Origin: Tepidimicrobium sp.
GTDB lineage: Bacteria > Bacillota > Clostridia > Tissierellales > Tepidimicrobiaceae
Length of the DNA: 18,285 bases
Direction: 5' to 3'
Assembly: GCA_012839395.1 (NCBI GenBank)
Contig: DUNJ01000176.1
Location: 1-18,285, forward strand
Below, one piece after another: positions 6,613 through 15,002 of the stretch (the stretch's first letter is position 1; every line of letters starts with the position of its first letter). A program made the translations under genes and the position numbers. Below the pieces are notes generated by a model that searched no databases, was not told the DNA's origin, and saw nothing but the letters and a program-made list of their open reading frames with translations.

Positions 6613-8625
6613 TTATCTTTCTACCTCTTTAAGTACGTAGGCTTCTAAAGTATCCCCATTCTTAATATCATCATAATTTTCCAATCCCAGGCCACCCTCA
6701 TATCCAGTCGATATTTCCCTTACATCATCTTTAAACCTTTTTAGGGATGATACATCTCCTTCAAATATAACTACATCATCTCTCAATAGCCTTATACTGC
6801 TATTTCGAGTGATCTTACCCTGTTGAACATATATTCCTGCCACCGTCCCTACATTTGGCACTTTAAATGTAGCCCTAACTTCCGCTCTTCCAATAACTTG
6901 CTCTTCATATTCTGGTTCTAACATACCTTTTATAGCGGATTTAATGTCTTCTATCGCTTCATATATAACCCTATATGTTCTTACATCAACGTTTTGTTCT
7001 TTAGCTATATCCAATGCATTTAAAGTTGGCCTTACATTAAAACCTACAATTATTGCATTTGAGGCAGCAGCCAACATTATATCGCTTTCAGTTATGCCAC
7101 CCACTCCTCCATGAATAATATTAACCTTTACTTCTTCCTCTTCCAATTGTTCGATAGATTGTCTAATAGCATCTATGGTTCCTCTTACATCCGTTTTAAT
7201 AATTATGTTTAGGTCTACTATTTCACCTGATTGAATCTTTTCAAACAGATCATCCAACGATATTTGGTGTGATGCCCGTAGTTCCTCCTCCCTCAATGTT
7301 TCCTTCTTTTTGTTAGCATAAGCTCTAGCAGTTTTTTCATCATCTACGACGTATATTATATCCCCGGAATTGGGCACTTCTGATAATCCCAATATAATTG
7401 CCGGAATTGATGGGTTGGCCTTTTTGATAGAATTTCCCCTGTCATCAAACATCGCCCTTACCCTGCCATAGGTACTACCGCAAACTATCATATCCCCAAC
7501 GTTTAGAGTGCCTTTTTGTACCAAAACTGTAGCAACAGGACCCCTACCCCTATCTAGCTGAGCCTCAACTACTGTACCTACCGCATTTCTATTAGGATTA
7601 GCTTTAAGCTCTTGCAACTCTGCAACCAATAGAATCATCTCTAATAATTCATCTATACCCTCTCTTCTCAAAGCCGATACGGGAACAACAACCGTATCAC
7701 CACCCCAGTCTTCTGGGACCAATCCATATTCAACTAACTCCTGCTTTATCCTTTCTATATTAGCATCTGGCATATCGATTTTATTAATCGCAACGATAAT
7801 TGGAACACCAGCAGCTTTAGCATGATTGATAGCTTCCACCGTTTGAGGCATTACCCCATCATCAGCTGCGACAACCAACACAGCGATATCTGTAACTTGT
7901 GTACCCCTAGCCCTCATAGATGTAAAAGCCTCGTGGCCTGGAGTATCCAAAAATACTATTCTATTGCCGTTAACATCTACAACGGAAGCTCCTATATGCT
8001 GCGTTATTCCCCCGGCCTCCTCTTCGGTTACATTGGTTTTCCTAATAGCATCCAATAAGGATGTTTTACCATGATCAACATGCCCCATTACAGTGACTAC
8101 AGGTGGTCTTACCTCTAAATCCCTTGGATCATCCTCAAAATCCAAATCAAACTCATCTTCTTTTTGTTCTTCTTCTACTTCAATAGTGGTAACCTCGAAG
8201 CCAAATTCCTCAGCTACAATACTAGCCGTATCAAAATCAATAAACTGATTTTGGCTAGCCATAACTCCCAAACCTATCAGCTTAGTAATTACTTCCGTTG
8301 GATTAACTCCCATCCTTTCAGCAAGATCGCTGACTATTATAGTATCTTCAATTTCCAAGAGTTTATCCTCTGTTTTCTTACTATTATCATTTCCAAGCTC
8401 CTTCTGCTCATTCACCATATCATTAGATCCCCTATTTCCTTCAATATCGGTATTCTTAGCAGCCCTTTCATCATCTATTATCTGCCTTATAGTTTCCGCC
8501 TCATCCCTATCCAATGTACTCATATGGCTATTTACATCAACATCTAATTCCTTCATTTTTTTTATCAGATCCTTACTTGCCATTTTTAATTCTTTAGCTA
8601 ATTTATATACCCTTATCTTAGTCAA
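6613..8625 (-). CDS. infB: Translation initiation factor IF-2
   Basis: GTPase that brings fMet-tRNA to the 30S subunit and promotes 50S joining. The product has 670 residues from the chosen start, a compact IF-2 as usual in Clostridia. An N-terminal IF2_N module (MTKIRVYKLAKEL) and a charged linker of about 50 residues are followed by a second IF2_N-like module (about 90-150). The G domain has GHVDHGKT (181-188), DTPGHEAF (227-234) and NKID (281-284). Beta-barrel and fMet-tRNA-binding C-terminal domains follow. Start choice: the open frame reaches a TTG at 8640, but that lies in the G-rich ribosome binding site (GGGGGTG). TTG at 8625, about 6 bases behind it, gives the canonical MTKIRV start. 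The gene follows ylxR directly; the ylxQ gene often found in this gap is absent. Confidence 0.96.
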   Translation of the reverse strand: MTKIRVYKLAKELKMASKDLIKKMKELDVDVNSHMSTLDRDEAETIRQIIDDERAAKNTDIEGNRGSNDMVNEQKELGNDNSKKTEDKLLEIEDTIIVSDLAERMGVNPTEVITKLIGLGVMASQNQFIDFDTASIVAEEFGFEVTTIEVEEEQKEDEFDLDFEDDPRDLEVRPPVVTVMGHVDHGKTSLLDAIRKTNVTEEEAGGITQHIGASVVDVNGNRIVFLDTPGHEAFTSMRARGTQVTDIAVLVVAADDGVMPQTVEAINHAKAAGVPIIVAINKIDMPDANIERIKQELVEYGLVPEDWGGDTVVVPVSALRREGIDELLEMILLVAELQELKANPNRNAVGTVVEAQLDRGRGPVATVLVQKGTLNVGDMIVCGSTYGRVRAMFDDRGNSIKKANPSIPAIILGLSEVPNSGDIIYVVDDEKTARAYANKKKETLREEELRASHQISLDDLFEKIQSGEIVDLNIIIKTDVRGTIDAIRQSIEQLEEEEVKVNIIHGGVGGITESDIMLAAASNAIIVGFNVRPTLNALDIAKEQNVDVRTYRVIYEAIEDIKSAIKGMLEPEYEEQVIGRAEVRATFKVPNVGTVAGIYVQQGKITRNSSIRLLRDDVVIFEGDVSSLKRFKDDVREISTGYEGGLGLENYDDIKNGDTLEAYVLKEVER

Positions 8626-8674
8626 ACTACACACCCCCAATATTTTTATAGGTGACGGTTAAATATCCTGTACT

Positions 8675-8941
8675 TTAATCATCCTCAATTATGCTTCTAA
8701 TCTTATCGTATAATTCATCTGGTATATCAATTTTTAACGCCCTGGAAAGTTGTTTGTTCTTCTCCACCTTATCCAAACATTTCCTAGTCGGACAAATATA
8801 AGCACCTCTGCCGTTCATCTTTCCAACCAAATCAACATCTACATATCCCTCTTTATTTCTCACTATTCTAAGCAATTCTTGTTTCGGCCTTCTTTCATCA
8901 CAAGCAACACACTTTCTTAAAGGTATTTTTCTCTTCCTCAT
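8675..8941 (-). CDS. ylxR: YlxR family RNA-binding protein (DUF448)
   Basis: Small basic protein of the nusA-infB operon. Family members are proposed RNA-binding or nucleoid-associated regulators, and the YlxR/RnpM lineage has been linked to RNase P modulation in Bacillus; its exact role here is not known. The 88 residues are typical. Key features are RKCVAC (9-14) followed by the basic stretch to LLRIVR (23-28), and GRGAYIC (44-50) with a later Cys at 55. ATG at 8941 has GGAGGCGGTGAT upstream, within the gap of 14 bases after the nusA stop. It is co-transcribed with nusA upstream and infB downstream. Confidence 0.93.
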   Translation of the reverse strand: MRKRKIPLRKCVACDERRPKQELLRIVRNKEGYVDVDLVGKMNGRGAYICPTRKCLDKVEKNKQLSRALKIDIPDELYDKIRSIIEDD

Positions 8942-8955
8942 TTTATCACCGCCTC

Positions 8956-10005
8956 CTATGCTTCTAAACCCTCAGCATATTGACTTTCACTTTTAATATC
9001 TATCTTCCATGCCGTTAATTTAGCAGCCAATCTTGCATTCTGACCTTCTTTACCAATAGCCAGCGACAATTGATAATCCGGTACAACAACTAAAGCCGAC
9101 TTCTCTTTTTCGCAAGCCTCAACCTTAATTACCTTTGATGGGCTTAGGCTGTTTGCAATAAACTCTTCTATATTTTTGCTCCAAATAACTATATCGATCT
9201 TTTCGCCGTTTAATTCTTCCACTATAGCTTTCACCCTACTACCCTTAAAACCTACACATGCACCCACTGGATCTACATTAGGATCCTTTGAATAGACTGC
9301 GATCTTAGTTCTTGAACCCGCCTCTCTAGATATAGCATAGATATCCACTATACCTTCATGGGTTTCCGGCACTTCTAATTCAAATAATCTTTTAACCAAT
9401 CCTGGGTGAGATCTAGATAAGATAATTTGAGGTCCCTTCGTTGTCTTTTTTACCTCCAAAATATAAAGCTTTATCCTATCCCCCTGCTTATACGTTTCCC
9501 CTTCTATTTGTTCAGTATAAGGCAATATCCCTTCAGTTTTGCCAAGATCGATGTAGACATTATTATTATTCATTCGCTGAACAGTGCCTGTAATTATTTC
9601 ATTTTCTCTATTTATGAACTCATCAAATATAACATCCCTTTCTGCATCTTTGATTCTCTGAATTACAACTTGCTTTGCCGTTTGAGCTGCAATTCTACCA
9701 AAGTCTTTAGGAGTTATTTCGATACTAGCAATATCGCCCAATTGATATTTTTCATCTATATCCTTCGCTTCTTCTATATTTATTTCCATTAGATCATCTT
9801 CAGCTTTTTCAACCACCGTCTTCTTAGCATATACTTTGACTTCCCCAGTGTCCTTATCTATTTCAATTTCAACATTTTGCGATGATCCAAAATTTTTCCT
9901 ATAACTCGAAATAAGCGCAGATTCTAATGCATCCAATATAACATCCTTGGATATCCCCTTTTCCTTCTCTATGTCTTCAAGGGCCCTTATAAACTCCACA
10001 TTCAT
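8956..10005 (-). CDS. nusA: Transcription termination/antitermination factor NusA
   Basis: RNA polymerase-bound elongation factor that modulates pausing, intrinsic termination and rRNA antitermination. The 349 residues match the short Firmicutes form lacking the C-terminal acidic repeats of enteric NusA. The N-terminal polymerase-binding domain spans 1-130. The S1 domain spans about 136-200 (GTVQRMNNNNVYIDLGKTEG). KH1 carries VGFKGSR (251-257), and KH2 carries IGKEGQNARLAAKLTAWKID (317-336). Start choice: a TTG (10008) directly precedes ATG 10005; the ATG fits better, with AAGGAGG about 10 bases upstream. It lies 14 bases after rimP, the classic rimP-nusA pairing. Because NusA often affects termination at its own operon leader, the hairpins upstream of rimP are notable. 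Confidence 0.97.
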   Translation of the reverse strand: MNVEFIRALEDIEKEKGISKDVILDALESALISSYRKNFGSSQNVEIEIDKDTGEVKVYAKKTVVEKAEDDLMEINIEEAKDIDEKYQLGDIASIEITPKDFGRIAAQTAKQVVIQRIKDAERDVIFDEFINRENEIITGTVQRMNNNNVYIDLGKTEGILPYTEQIEGETYKQGDRIKLYILEVKKTTKGPQIILSRSHPGLVKRLFELEVPETHEGIVDIYAISREAGSRTKIAVYSKDPNVDPVGACVGFKGSRVKAIVEELNGEKIDIVIWSKNIEEFIANSLSPSKVIKVEACEKEKSALVVVPDYQLSLAIGKEGQNARLAAKLTAWKIDIKSESQYAEGLEA

Positions 10006-10019
10006 CAACTACACCCTCC

Positions 10020-10484
10020 TTAAAAATCAATAAATAATTTTATATTTGCAATAATATCTCTCCTTATTTCCTTTGGCCCTGATTCATTCTCTTCAATAAT
10101 CAGATATTCGTCCGAGAAGTTCAACAACTTGCCCACATATTTTTTCTTTCCATCAAGCTGCCTATAAAGACTTACCTCTACCTTCTTTCCCCTATTCCTA
10201 TTTAAATCCTTATCAGTTTCTAAAGGCCTATCTAGCCCCGGGGATGAAACCTCCAAATAATAACTATCTTGTATAAGATCTAATTCATCCAACTTAGCTC
10301 CTACCCGCTCACTCACAATTTCACAATCATCAATGCCTATACCCTCAGGTTTTCCAATATAAAATCTTAAAAAGTATCTATCGTTCTCCTTAACATATTC
10401 CAAATCCACCAAATCATATCCCAGTCCTTCAACTATGGGTTCACAATGCTCCTTGATACTTCTAAGCATACCTCTTCTACCCAA
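10020..10484 (-). CDS. rimP: Ribosome maturation factor RimP
   Basis: Assembly factor for the 30S subunit, acting early in head-domain folding; cytoplasmic. The 154 residues are standard. The N-terminal alpha/beta domain carries GYDLVDLEYVKENDRYFLRF (22-41), and DDCEIVSERVGAKLDE with YYLEVSSPGLDRPL (78-91) is the family signature. The C-terminal SH3-like barrel starts after KKVEVSLYR. Start choice: the gene starts with TTG at 10484, well supported by GGAGGTGAT 7 bases upstream (counted from the GGAGG core). The first in-frame ATG (10469) would leave that site too far away. It is the first gene of the rimP-nusA-infB operon and has a promoter and folded leader upstream. Confidence 0.95.
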   Translation of the reverse strand: MGRRGMLRSIKEHCEPIVEGLGYDLVDLEYVKENDRYFLRFYIGKPEGIGIDDCEIVSERVGAKLDELDLIQDSYYLEVSSPGLDRPLETDKDLNRNRGKKVEVSLYRQLDGKKKYVGKLLNFSDEYLIIEENESGPKEIRRDIIANIKLFIDF

Positions 10485-10514
10485 GATATCACCTCCATAA
10501 AACTATATCTATTT

Positions 10515-10561
10515 TTTGTAATGGCAGCAAAAATATACTATAGAACCAAGGCCACTACAAA
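10515..10561 (-). promoter_or_regulatory. Long-loop hairpin in the rimP leader
   Basis: Seen directly: 10551-10561 and 10515-10525 pair over 11 bp (UUUGUAGUGGC with GCCAUUACAAA on the transcript, one G-U wobble) around a 25-nt loop. It lies between the terminator-like hairpin and the rimP ribosome binding site and is not followed by a U-run. Its 5' arm contains AGUGG, which can also pair with CCACU in the 3' arm of the upstream hairpin, so the two structures may compete. A regulatory role is inference. Confidence 0.45.
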
Positions 10562-10568
10562 CAAATTA

Positions 10569-10589
10569 AGAGTGGGATAAGCCCACTCT
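10569..10589 (-). terminator. Terminator-like hairpin between polC and rimP, downstream of the rimP promoter
   Basis: Seen directly: an 8-bp perfect GC-rich stem (10582-10589 with 10569-10576, arm AGAGUGGG) with a 5-nt loop, followed on the transcript by UAAUUUGUUUG, a weak interrupted U-run. It can end polC transcripts. Because the predicted rimP promoter lies upstream of it, transcripts starting there must also pass it, so it may be a leaky terminator or an attenuator of the rimP-nusA-infB operon. Confidence 0.6.
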
Positions 10590-10627
10590 CCTTCACTCAT
10601 AGTTTACATCTTTTCAGTGTCAGTATA

Positions 10628-10655
10628 ATTATATCATAACCAAGCAAAAAATCAA
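10628..10655 (-). promoter_or_regulatory. Promoter for the rimP-nusA-infB operon
   Basis: Minus-strand sigma-A-like promoter: a perfect -10 TATAAT (10628-10633) with extended TG one base upstream, a 16-bp spacer and -35 TTGATT (10650-10655). The -35 overlaps the polC stop codon. Transcription would begin near 10621, leaving a leader of about 137 nt before the rimP TTG start. Confidence 0.65.
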
Positions 10656-13600
10656 AGGTTAAAAAGGCTCATCTGATTGCTCTCAGGTAAACCATTAAGG
10701 CAATTATGTGCTTTTAATGCCTCCAACGCCGGCTTGGTTATTTTTGTCCTTACAATCAAATCTTCAATCGATAGGAATTTGCCCTTCCTACGTTCTTTCA
10801 CTATTTGCTTTGCCGCATTTTCTCCTACCCCATCTAAGCTCTTAAGTGGTGGTAATATACCATCTTCCCCTATTAAAAATTTATCGCTGTCGGATCTATA
10901 CAGATCTACTCTTTCAAATTTAAAACCACGAGCATACATTTCCTCCACTACTTCCAATACAGTTAGTAGATTACGCTCCTTGGCGGTAATATTGGTAGAA
11001 AGGCTTTCTAGCTCCCTAATTCTTTTTTTAACAGCTTCACTCCCCTGTAAAGCTAAATGGGAATCGAAATCTTGAGCTTTTGTAGTAAAATAGGTTGCAT
11101 AAAAGGCTTCTGGGTGATGAACTTTAAAGTAGGCTATTCTAAAGGACATGGTAACATAGGCTACGGCATGGGCTTTAGGAAACATATATTTAATCTTATT
11201 ACACGATTCAATATACCATTCTGGAATACCAAATTTCCGCATTTCCTTTTCATCCTCTTCAGTTAGCCCTTGCCCCCTCCTAACCCTTTCCATAATATTA
11301 AACGCTCTCATCTTATCTAGACCAGAATATATTAAATATAACATAATATCGTCCCTTGTAGATATAACCTGACTAAGCGAAGCTGTACCCTTTCTCACCA
11401 AATCCTGCGCATTATTCAACCATACATCGGTACCATGGGATAAGCCGCTAATCCTCACTAACTCAGCAAAGGTGGTAGGTTCTGTATCCATCAGCATCTG
11501 CCGAACAAATTTAGTCCCAAACTCTGGTATCCCCAGCGTTCCAACTTCTAGAGAGATATCCTTGTTTTTGATATTCAATGGTTCAACCCCTGTAAAAAGT
11601 TGCATGGTTTTTTCATCGTCCAAGGGGATCTCTTCAGAATTTACTCCGGTAATATCCTCCAACATCCTAATCATTGTAGGTACGTCGTGGCCTAATATAT
11701 CCAATTTCAATATCCTACCGCTTATGGAATTATAATCAAAATGCGTAGTAATAACTCCTGAATCCTTATCATTAGCTGGATATTGTATTGGCGAAAAATC
11801 GTATATATCCATATTCTCTGGCACAATCATCACTCCACCGGGATGTTGGCCTGATGTACGTTTTACCCCAGTACAACCTTGCACCAATCTATTTATTTCA
11901 GCTGGATGTACAGCTATTTGATTCTCATCATGATACTTTTTTACAAACCCAAATGCCGTTTTCTCAGCTATGGTACCTATGGTCCCGGCTCTAAATACAT
12001 AACCTTCTCCAAATAACTCTTCGGTATACCTGTGAGCCTTGGGCTGATATTCTCCCGCAAAATTCAAATCTATATCTGGTTCCTTATCCCCTTCGAAACC
12101 TAGAAACACTTCAAATGGAATATCATGACCATCTTTATTTAATTTAGCATTACATTCAGGGCATTTTTTATCGGGAAGATCTATTCCTGAACCTATCGAA
12201 CCATCCTCAATAAATTCACTGTATTTACAATTTGGACATATATAATGGGGTACTAAAGGATTAACCTCAGTAATGCCGCTCATAGTAGCTACAAATGAGG
12301 ATCCAACCGATCCCCTTGAACCAACAAGATATCCATCTTCAATCGATTTCCAAACCAATTTCTGAGCTATTATATACATTACTGCATATCCATTTTTAAT
12401 AATCGAATTAAGTTCCTTATCCAACCTTTCCTTTACTATCTTAGGCAATGGATCACCATATATGCTAATTGCCTTATCATACGTGATCTCCCTTAAATCC
12501 TCCTCTGCTCCCTCTATTACTGGAGGATACGTACCGGCAGGAACAGGACTTATCTCCTCTATTTTATCTGATATTAGGTTTGTATTTGTAATTACCACTT
12601 CTTCCGCCTTTTCTTTCCCTAAGTACTTAAATTCCTCCAACATTTCATCAGTAGTTTTAAAATAGAGAGGAGGTTGATATTCCGCATCTGAATATCCTTG
12701 ACCGAACATCAGTATTCTTCTATAGATTTCATCCTCGGGATCTAGAAAATGCACGTCTCCTGTGGCTACAACTATTTTGCCGAACTGTTCCCCTAATTTA
12801 ACAATCTTTTTATTTATATTCCTTAGCTGCTCTTCGTTAGAAACCAATCCATTCCTTATCAAATGCATATTATTGGCTATAGGCTGTATTTCCAAATAGT
12901 CATAAAAATTCACGATATTCCCAATCTCGTTCCTATCCCTATTTTCCAAGATCGCCCTGTACAATTCGCCAGCCTCACAGGCGCTGCCAATTAACAAGCC
13001 CTCCCTATATGTTTGCAATAGGGACTTAGGAATCCTCGGTCTTCTATGGAAATAATTCAAATGTGATTCTGAAATTAGTCTATATAAGTTTTTGAGCCCT
13101 ACAGTATTCTTAGCCAATATAATTATATGAAAGGTCCTATCCTTGGAGATCTCCTTTTTGTTATTTAACTTATTTATATGATCAAGGTTTTCTACGCCAC
13201 TGTCTCTCAGTAGATCCATGCATTTTAAAAATATATTAGCCGTAGCATTGGCGTCGTCTACAGCCCTATGGTGATTCGTTAAATCAACATTTAAATGCTT
13301 TGCTAATACATCGAGGCGATGCCTTTTAAGCTGTGGAAACAATAATCTAGATAGTTCTAAAGTATCTAAAACGGGGTTGGTTACCTCTTTGCCAATTTTT
13401 GAAAACTGTTCTCTTAAAAATCCCATATCAAATGTAGAATTATGTGCTACTAAGATGGAATCCTGGATAAAATCATAAAATTCCGGTAACACTTCATCAA
13501 TTTTTGGTTTATTCTTAAGCATATTATCTGTAATTCCAGTAATACTTACAATCTTTCCCGGTACTGGCCTCTCTGGATTGATTAGTTGACTATATTCATC

Positions 13601-14926
13601 TACAATTATTCCGTTCTCAATTTTAACTGCTCCGATTTCAATAATCATGTCGTTAGTAGGAGAAAGACCTGTAGTTTCTATATCGAAAACAACATATCTA
13701 TCTTCATATTGTTCACCATCATAATTAGACACAATGTCCCTTTCATCATCCACCAAATAACCTTCCATGCCATATATAATCTTTATGTCTAGCTCTTTTC
13801 CAGCCTCCATAGCATCGGGAAAACTTTGTGCTACTCCATGATCGGTTACGGCTATAGCCTTATGACCCCATCTCTTTGCTCTCTTTATCAGTTCTTTACA
13901 GCTGACAACCCCATCCATAGAACTCATTTTAGTATGAGCATGAAGCTCAACCCTTTTTATACCTGCTAAATCCATCCTTTCATCTTTTTCCAATAGGTTT
14001 AAGGATTTCAACATTAAGACCAGATACTTCGAATAATTATCGTATACAATATTCCCCATTACCTTTACATAGGAACCTTCCCTTACATTCAATTCAAATT
14101 CCTTAAACTGCTTTTGCGTTAAAAACACCTTTACAGTTATAGAATCCGTTAGATCCGATATATTGAATATTGCTAACTTTCTATTACCTCGTATATCCTT
14201 GATATCCATTTCAAATATTTCACCACAAACTACGGCTAATCCTGTATCCATATTTATCTCTTTAATCTTAATTGGATCTTCTTCTATAATATTTCCAAAA
14301 ATATAATCTCCATTTGCTGCCCCTTGTTTTTTGCTAGTCCTATTTTGCTCACTTTTTACGTCGGTTAGAACTTTTGTGGATAGTTGCCTCTCTTCCTTTA
14401 TGGTACGTTTAATGATATCACTGCCATTATCTACAGTTCTGGAACTATCCAAGCATACCATAAGGTCAATAGCTAACTCTTCCCTTATCTTGTTTTGAAT
14501 TTTAATATCCATTTGATTTCTTTTCAATGTATGATGTACTATGTCATTGGGCATAAAGATAATAAGGGAGTCATCCTTTAACTCCCATTTTAAATCTCTA
14601 ACCCACGAAGTGCTTGAGGAGATCTCCCTCTCAATAAAAAATATTATGTTATCCCAATATCTTTCTATAATATTTAGGGGTCTTTCGGAAAGCTTATATC
14701 TAATCTTAACGCTCACTTCCAAATTCTTAAATCTATTTCTAAAGATAGCTTCCAACTCTTCCAGTATCTGATCTTGAACGATAATCTCCGAATTTAAAAG
14801 TATTCGAAGCATCTTTCTATCAGCCGCAACATAAACTTCTTCTACAAATAAGGTGTCTATGTCTAAATTTATAGATATACTATTTCTCTCAAATATAGCA
14901 AGCAATTTATCAGCTGATTTGCCCAT
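10652..14926 (-). CDS. polC: DNA polymerase III alpha subunit, Gram-positive PolC type with proofreading exonuclease
   Basis: Main replicative polymerase of low-GC Gram-positives, working with the clamp and clamp loader at the fork. The 1424 residues match PolC. In order: an N-terminal domain (1 to about 200); an OB fold (about 210-315); a PHP domain starting at VELHAHTKMSSMDG (326-339) with VTDHG (360-364); an inserted DEDDh exonuclease with DIETTG (415-420), AHNSTFD (494-500) and HRAVDDA (553-559); then the PHP remainder with ATGDVHF (721-727). The polymerase core has GSRGSVGSSF (869-878), a zinc-binding pair CPNC (897-900) and CPEC (922-925), and the catalytic PDIDLNF (950-956) with D951 and D953. 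A C-terminal helix-hairpin-helix (SLDGVGENAAKQI) and the likely clamp-binding tail QMSLFNL complete it. ATG at 14926 follows AGGAGGT. It lies 76 bases after ispG, with no promoter recognised in that gap. Confidence 0.98.
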   Translation of the reverse strand: MGKSADKLLAIFERNSISINLDIDTLFVEEVYVAADRKMLRILLNSEIIVQDQILEELEAIFRNRFKNLEVSVKIRYKLSERPLNIIERYWDNIIFFIEREISSSTSWVRDLKWELKDDSLIIFMPNDIVHHTLKRNQMDIKIQNKIREELAIDLMVCLDSSRTVDNGSDIIKRTIKEERQLSTKVLTDVKSEQNRTSKKQGAANGDYIFGNIIEEDPIKIKEINMDTGLAVVCGEIFEMDIKDIRGNRKLAIFNISDLTDSITVKVFLTQKQFKEFELNVREGSYVKVMGNIVYDNYSKYLVLMLKSLNLLEKDERMDLAGIKRVELHAHTKMSSMDGVVSCKELIKRAKRWGHKAIAVTDHGVAQSFPDAMEAGKELDIKIIYGMEGYLVDDERDIVSNYDGEQYEDRYVVFDIETTGLSPTNDMIIEIGAVKIENGIIVDEYSQLINPERPVPGKIVSITGITDNMLKNKPKIDEVLPEFYDFIQDSILVAHNSTFDMGFLREQFSKIGKEVTNPVLDTLELSRLLFPQLKRHRLDVLAKHLNVDLTNHHRAVDDANATANIFLKCMDLLRDSGVENLDHINKLNNKKEISKDRTFHIIILAKNTVGLKNLYRLISESHLNYFHRRPRIPKSLLQTYREGLLIGSACEAGELYRAILENRDRNEIGNIVNFYDYLEIQPIANNMHLIRNGLVSNEEQLRNINKKIVKLGEQFGKIVVATGDVHFLDPEDEIYRRILMFGQGYSDAEYQPPLYFKTTDEMLEEFKYLGKEKAEEVVITNTNLISDKIEEISPVPAGTYPPVIEGAEEDLREITYDKAISIYGDPLPKIVKERLDKELNSIIKNGYAVMYIIAQKLVWKSIEDGYLVGSRGSVGSSFVATMSGITEVNPLVPHYICPNCKYSEFIEDGSIGSGIDLPDKKCPECNAKLNKDGHDIPFEVFLGFEGDKEPDIDLNFAGEYQPKAHRYTEELFGEGYVFRAGTIGTIAEKTAFGFVKKYHDENQIAVHPAEINRLVQGCTGVKRTSGQHPGGVMIVPENMDIYDFSPIQYPANDKDSGVITTHFDYNSISGRILKLDILGHDVPTMIRMLEDITGVNSEEIPLDDEKTMQLFTGVEPLNIKNKDISLEVGTLGIPEFGTKFVRQMLMDTEPTTFAELVRISGLSHGTDVWLNNAQDLVRKGTASLSQVISTRDDIMLYLIYSGLDKMRAFNIMERVRRGQGLTEEDEKEMRKFGIPEWYIESCNKIKYMFPKAHAVAYVTMSFRIAYFKVHHPEAFYATYFTTKAQDFDSHLALQGSEAVKKRIRELESLSTNITAKERNLLTVLEVVEEMYARGFKFERVDLYRSDSDKFLIGEDGILPPLKSLDGVGENAAKQIVKERRKGKFLSIEDLIVRTKITKPALEALKAHNCLNGLPESNQMSLFNL

Positions 14927-15002
14927 GTTTTGCTATACCTCCTATCCATTTCTATCCGCTACTTCGTGAATTTCTAGGGCAAGTATGATTTAAAAGAGGT
15001 AA

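Noticed and set aside
10537..10564. Second possible promoter for rimP (TTGTTT, 16-bp spacer, TATAGT)
   Set aside because: The -35 is poor, there is no extended -10, and it lies within the arm and loop of the leader hairpin. The TATAAT promoter upstream is much stronger. It is worth keeping in mind only if transcript starts map near 10530.
14927..15002. Possible promoter or terminator between ispG and polC
   Set aside because: No inverted repeat with a U-run and no -35/-10 pair at suitable spacing could be found. The genes are most simply co-transcribed.
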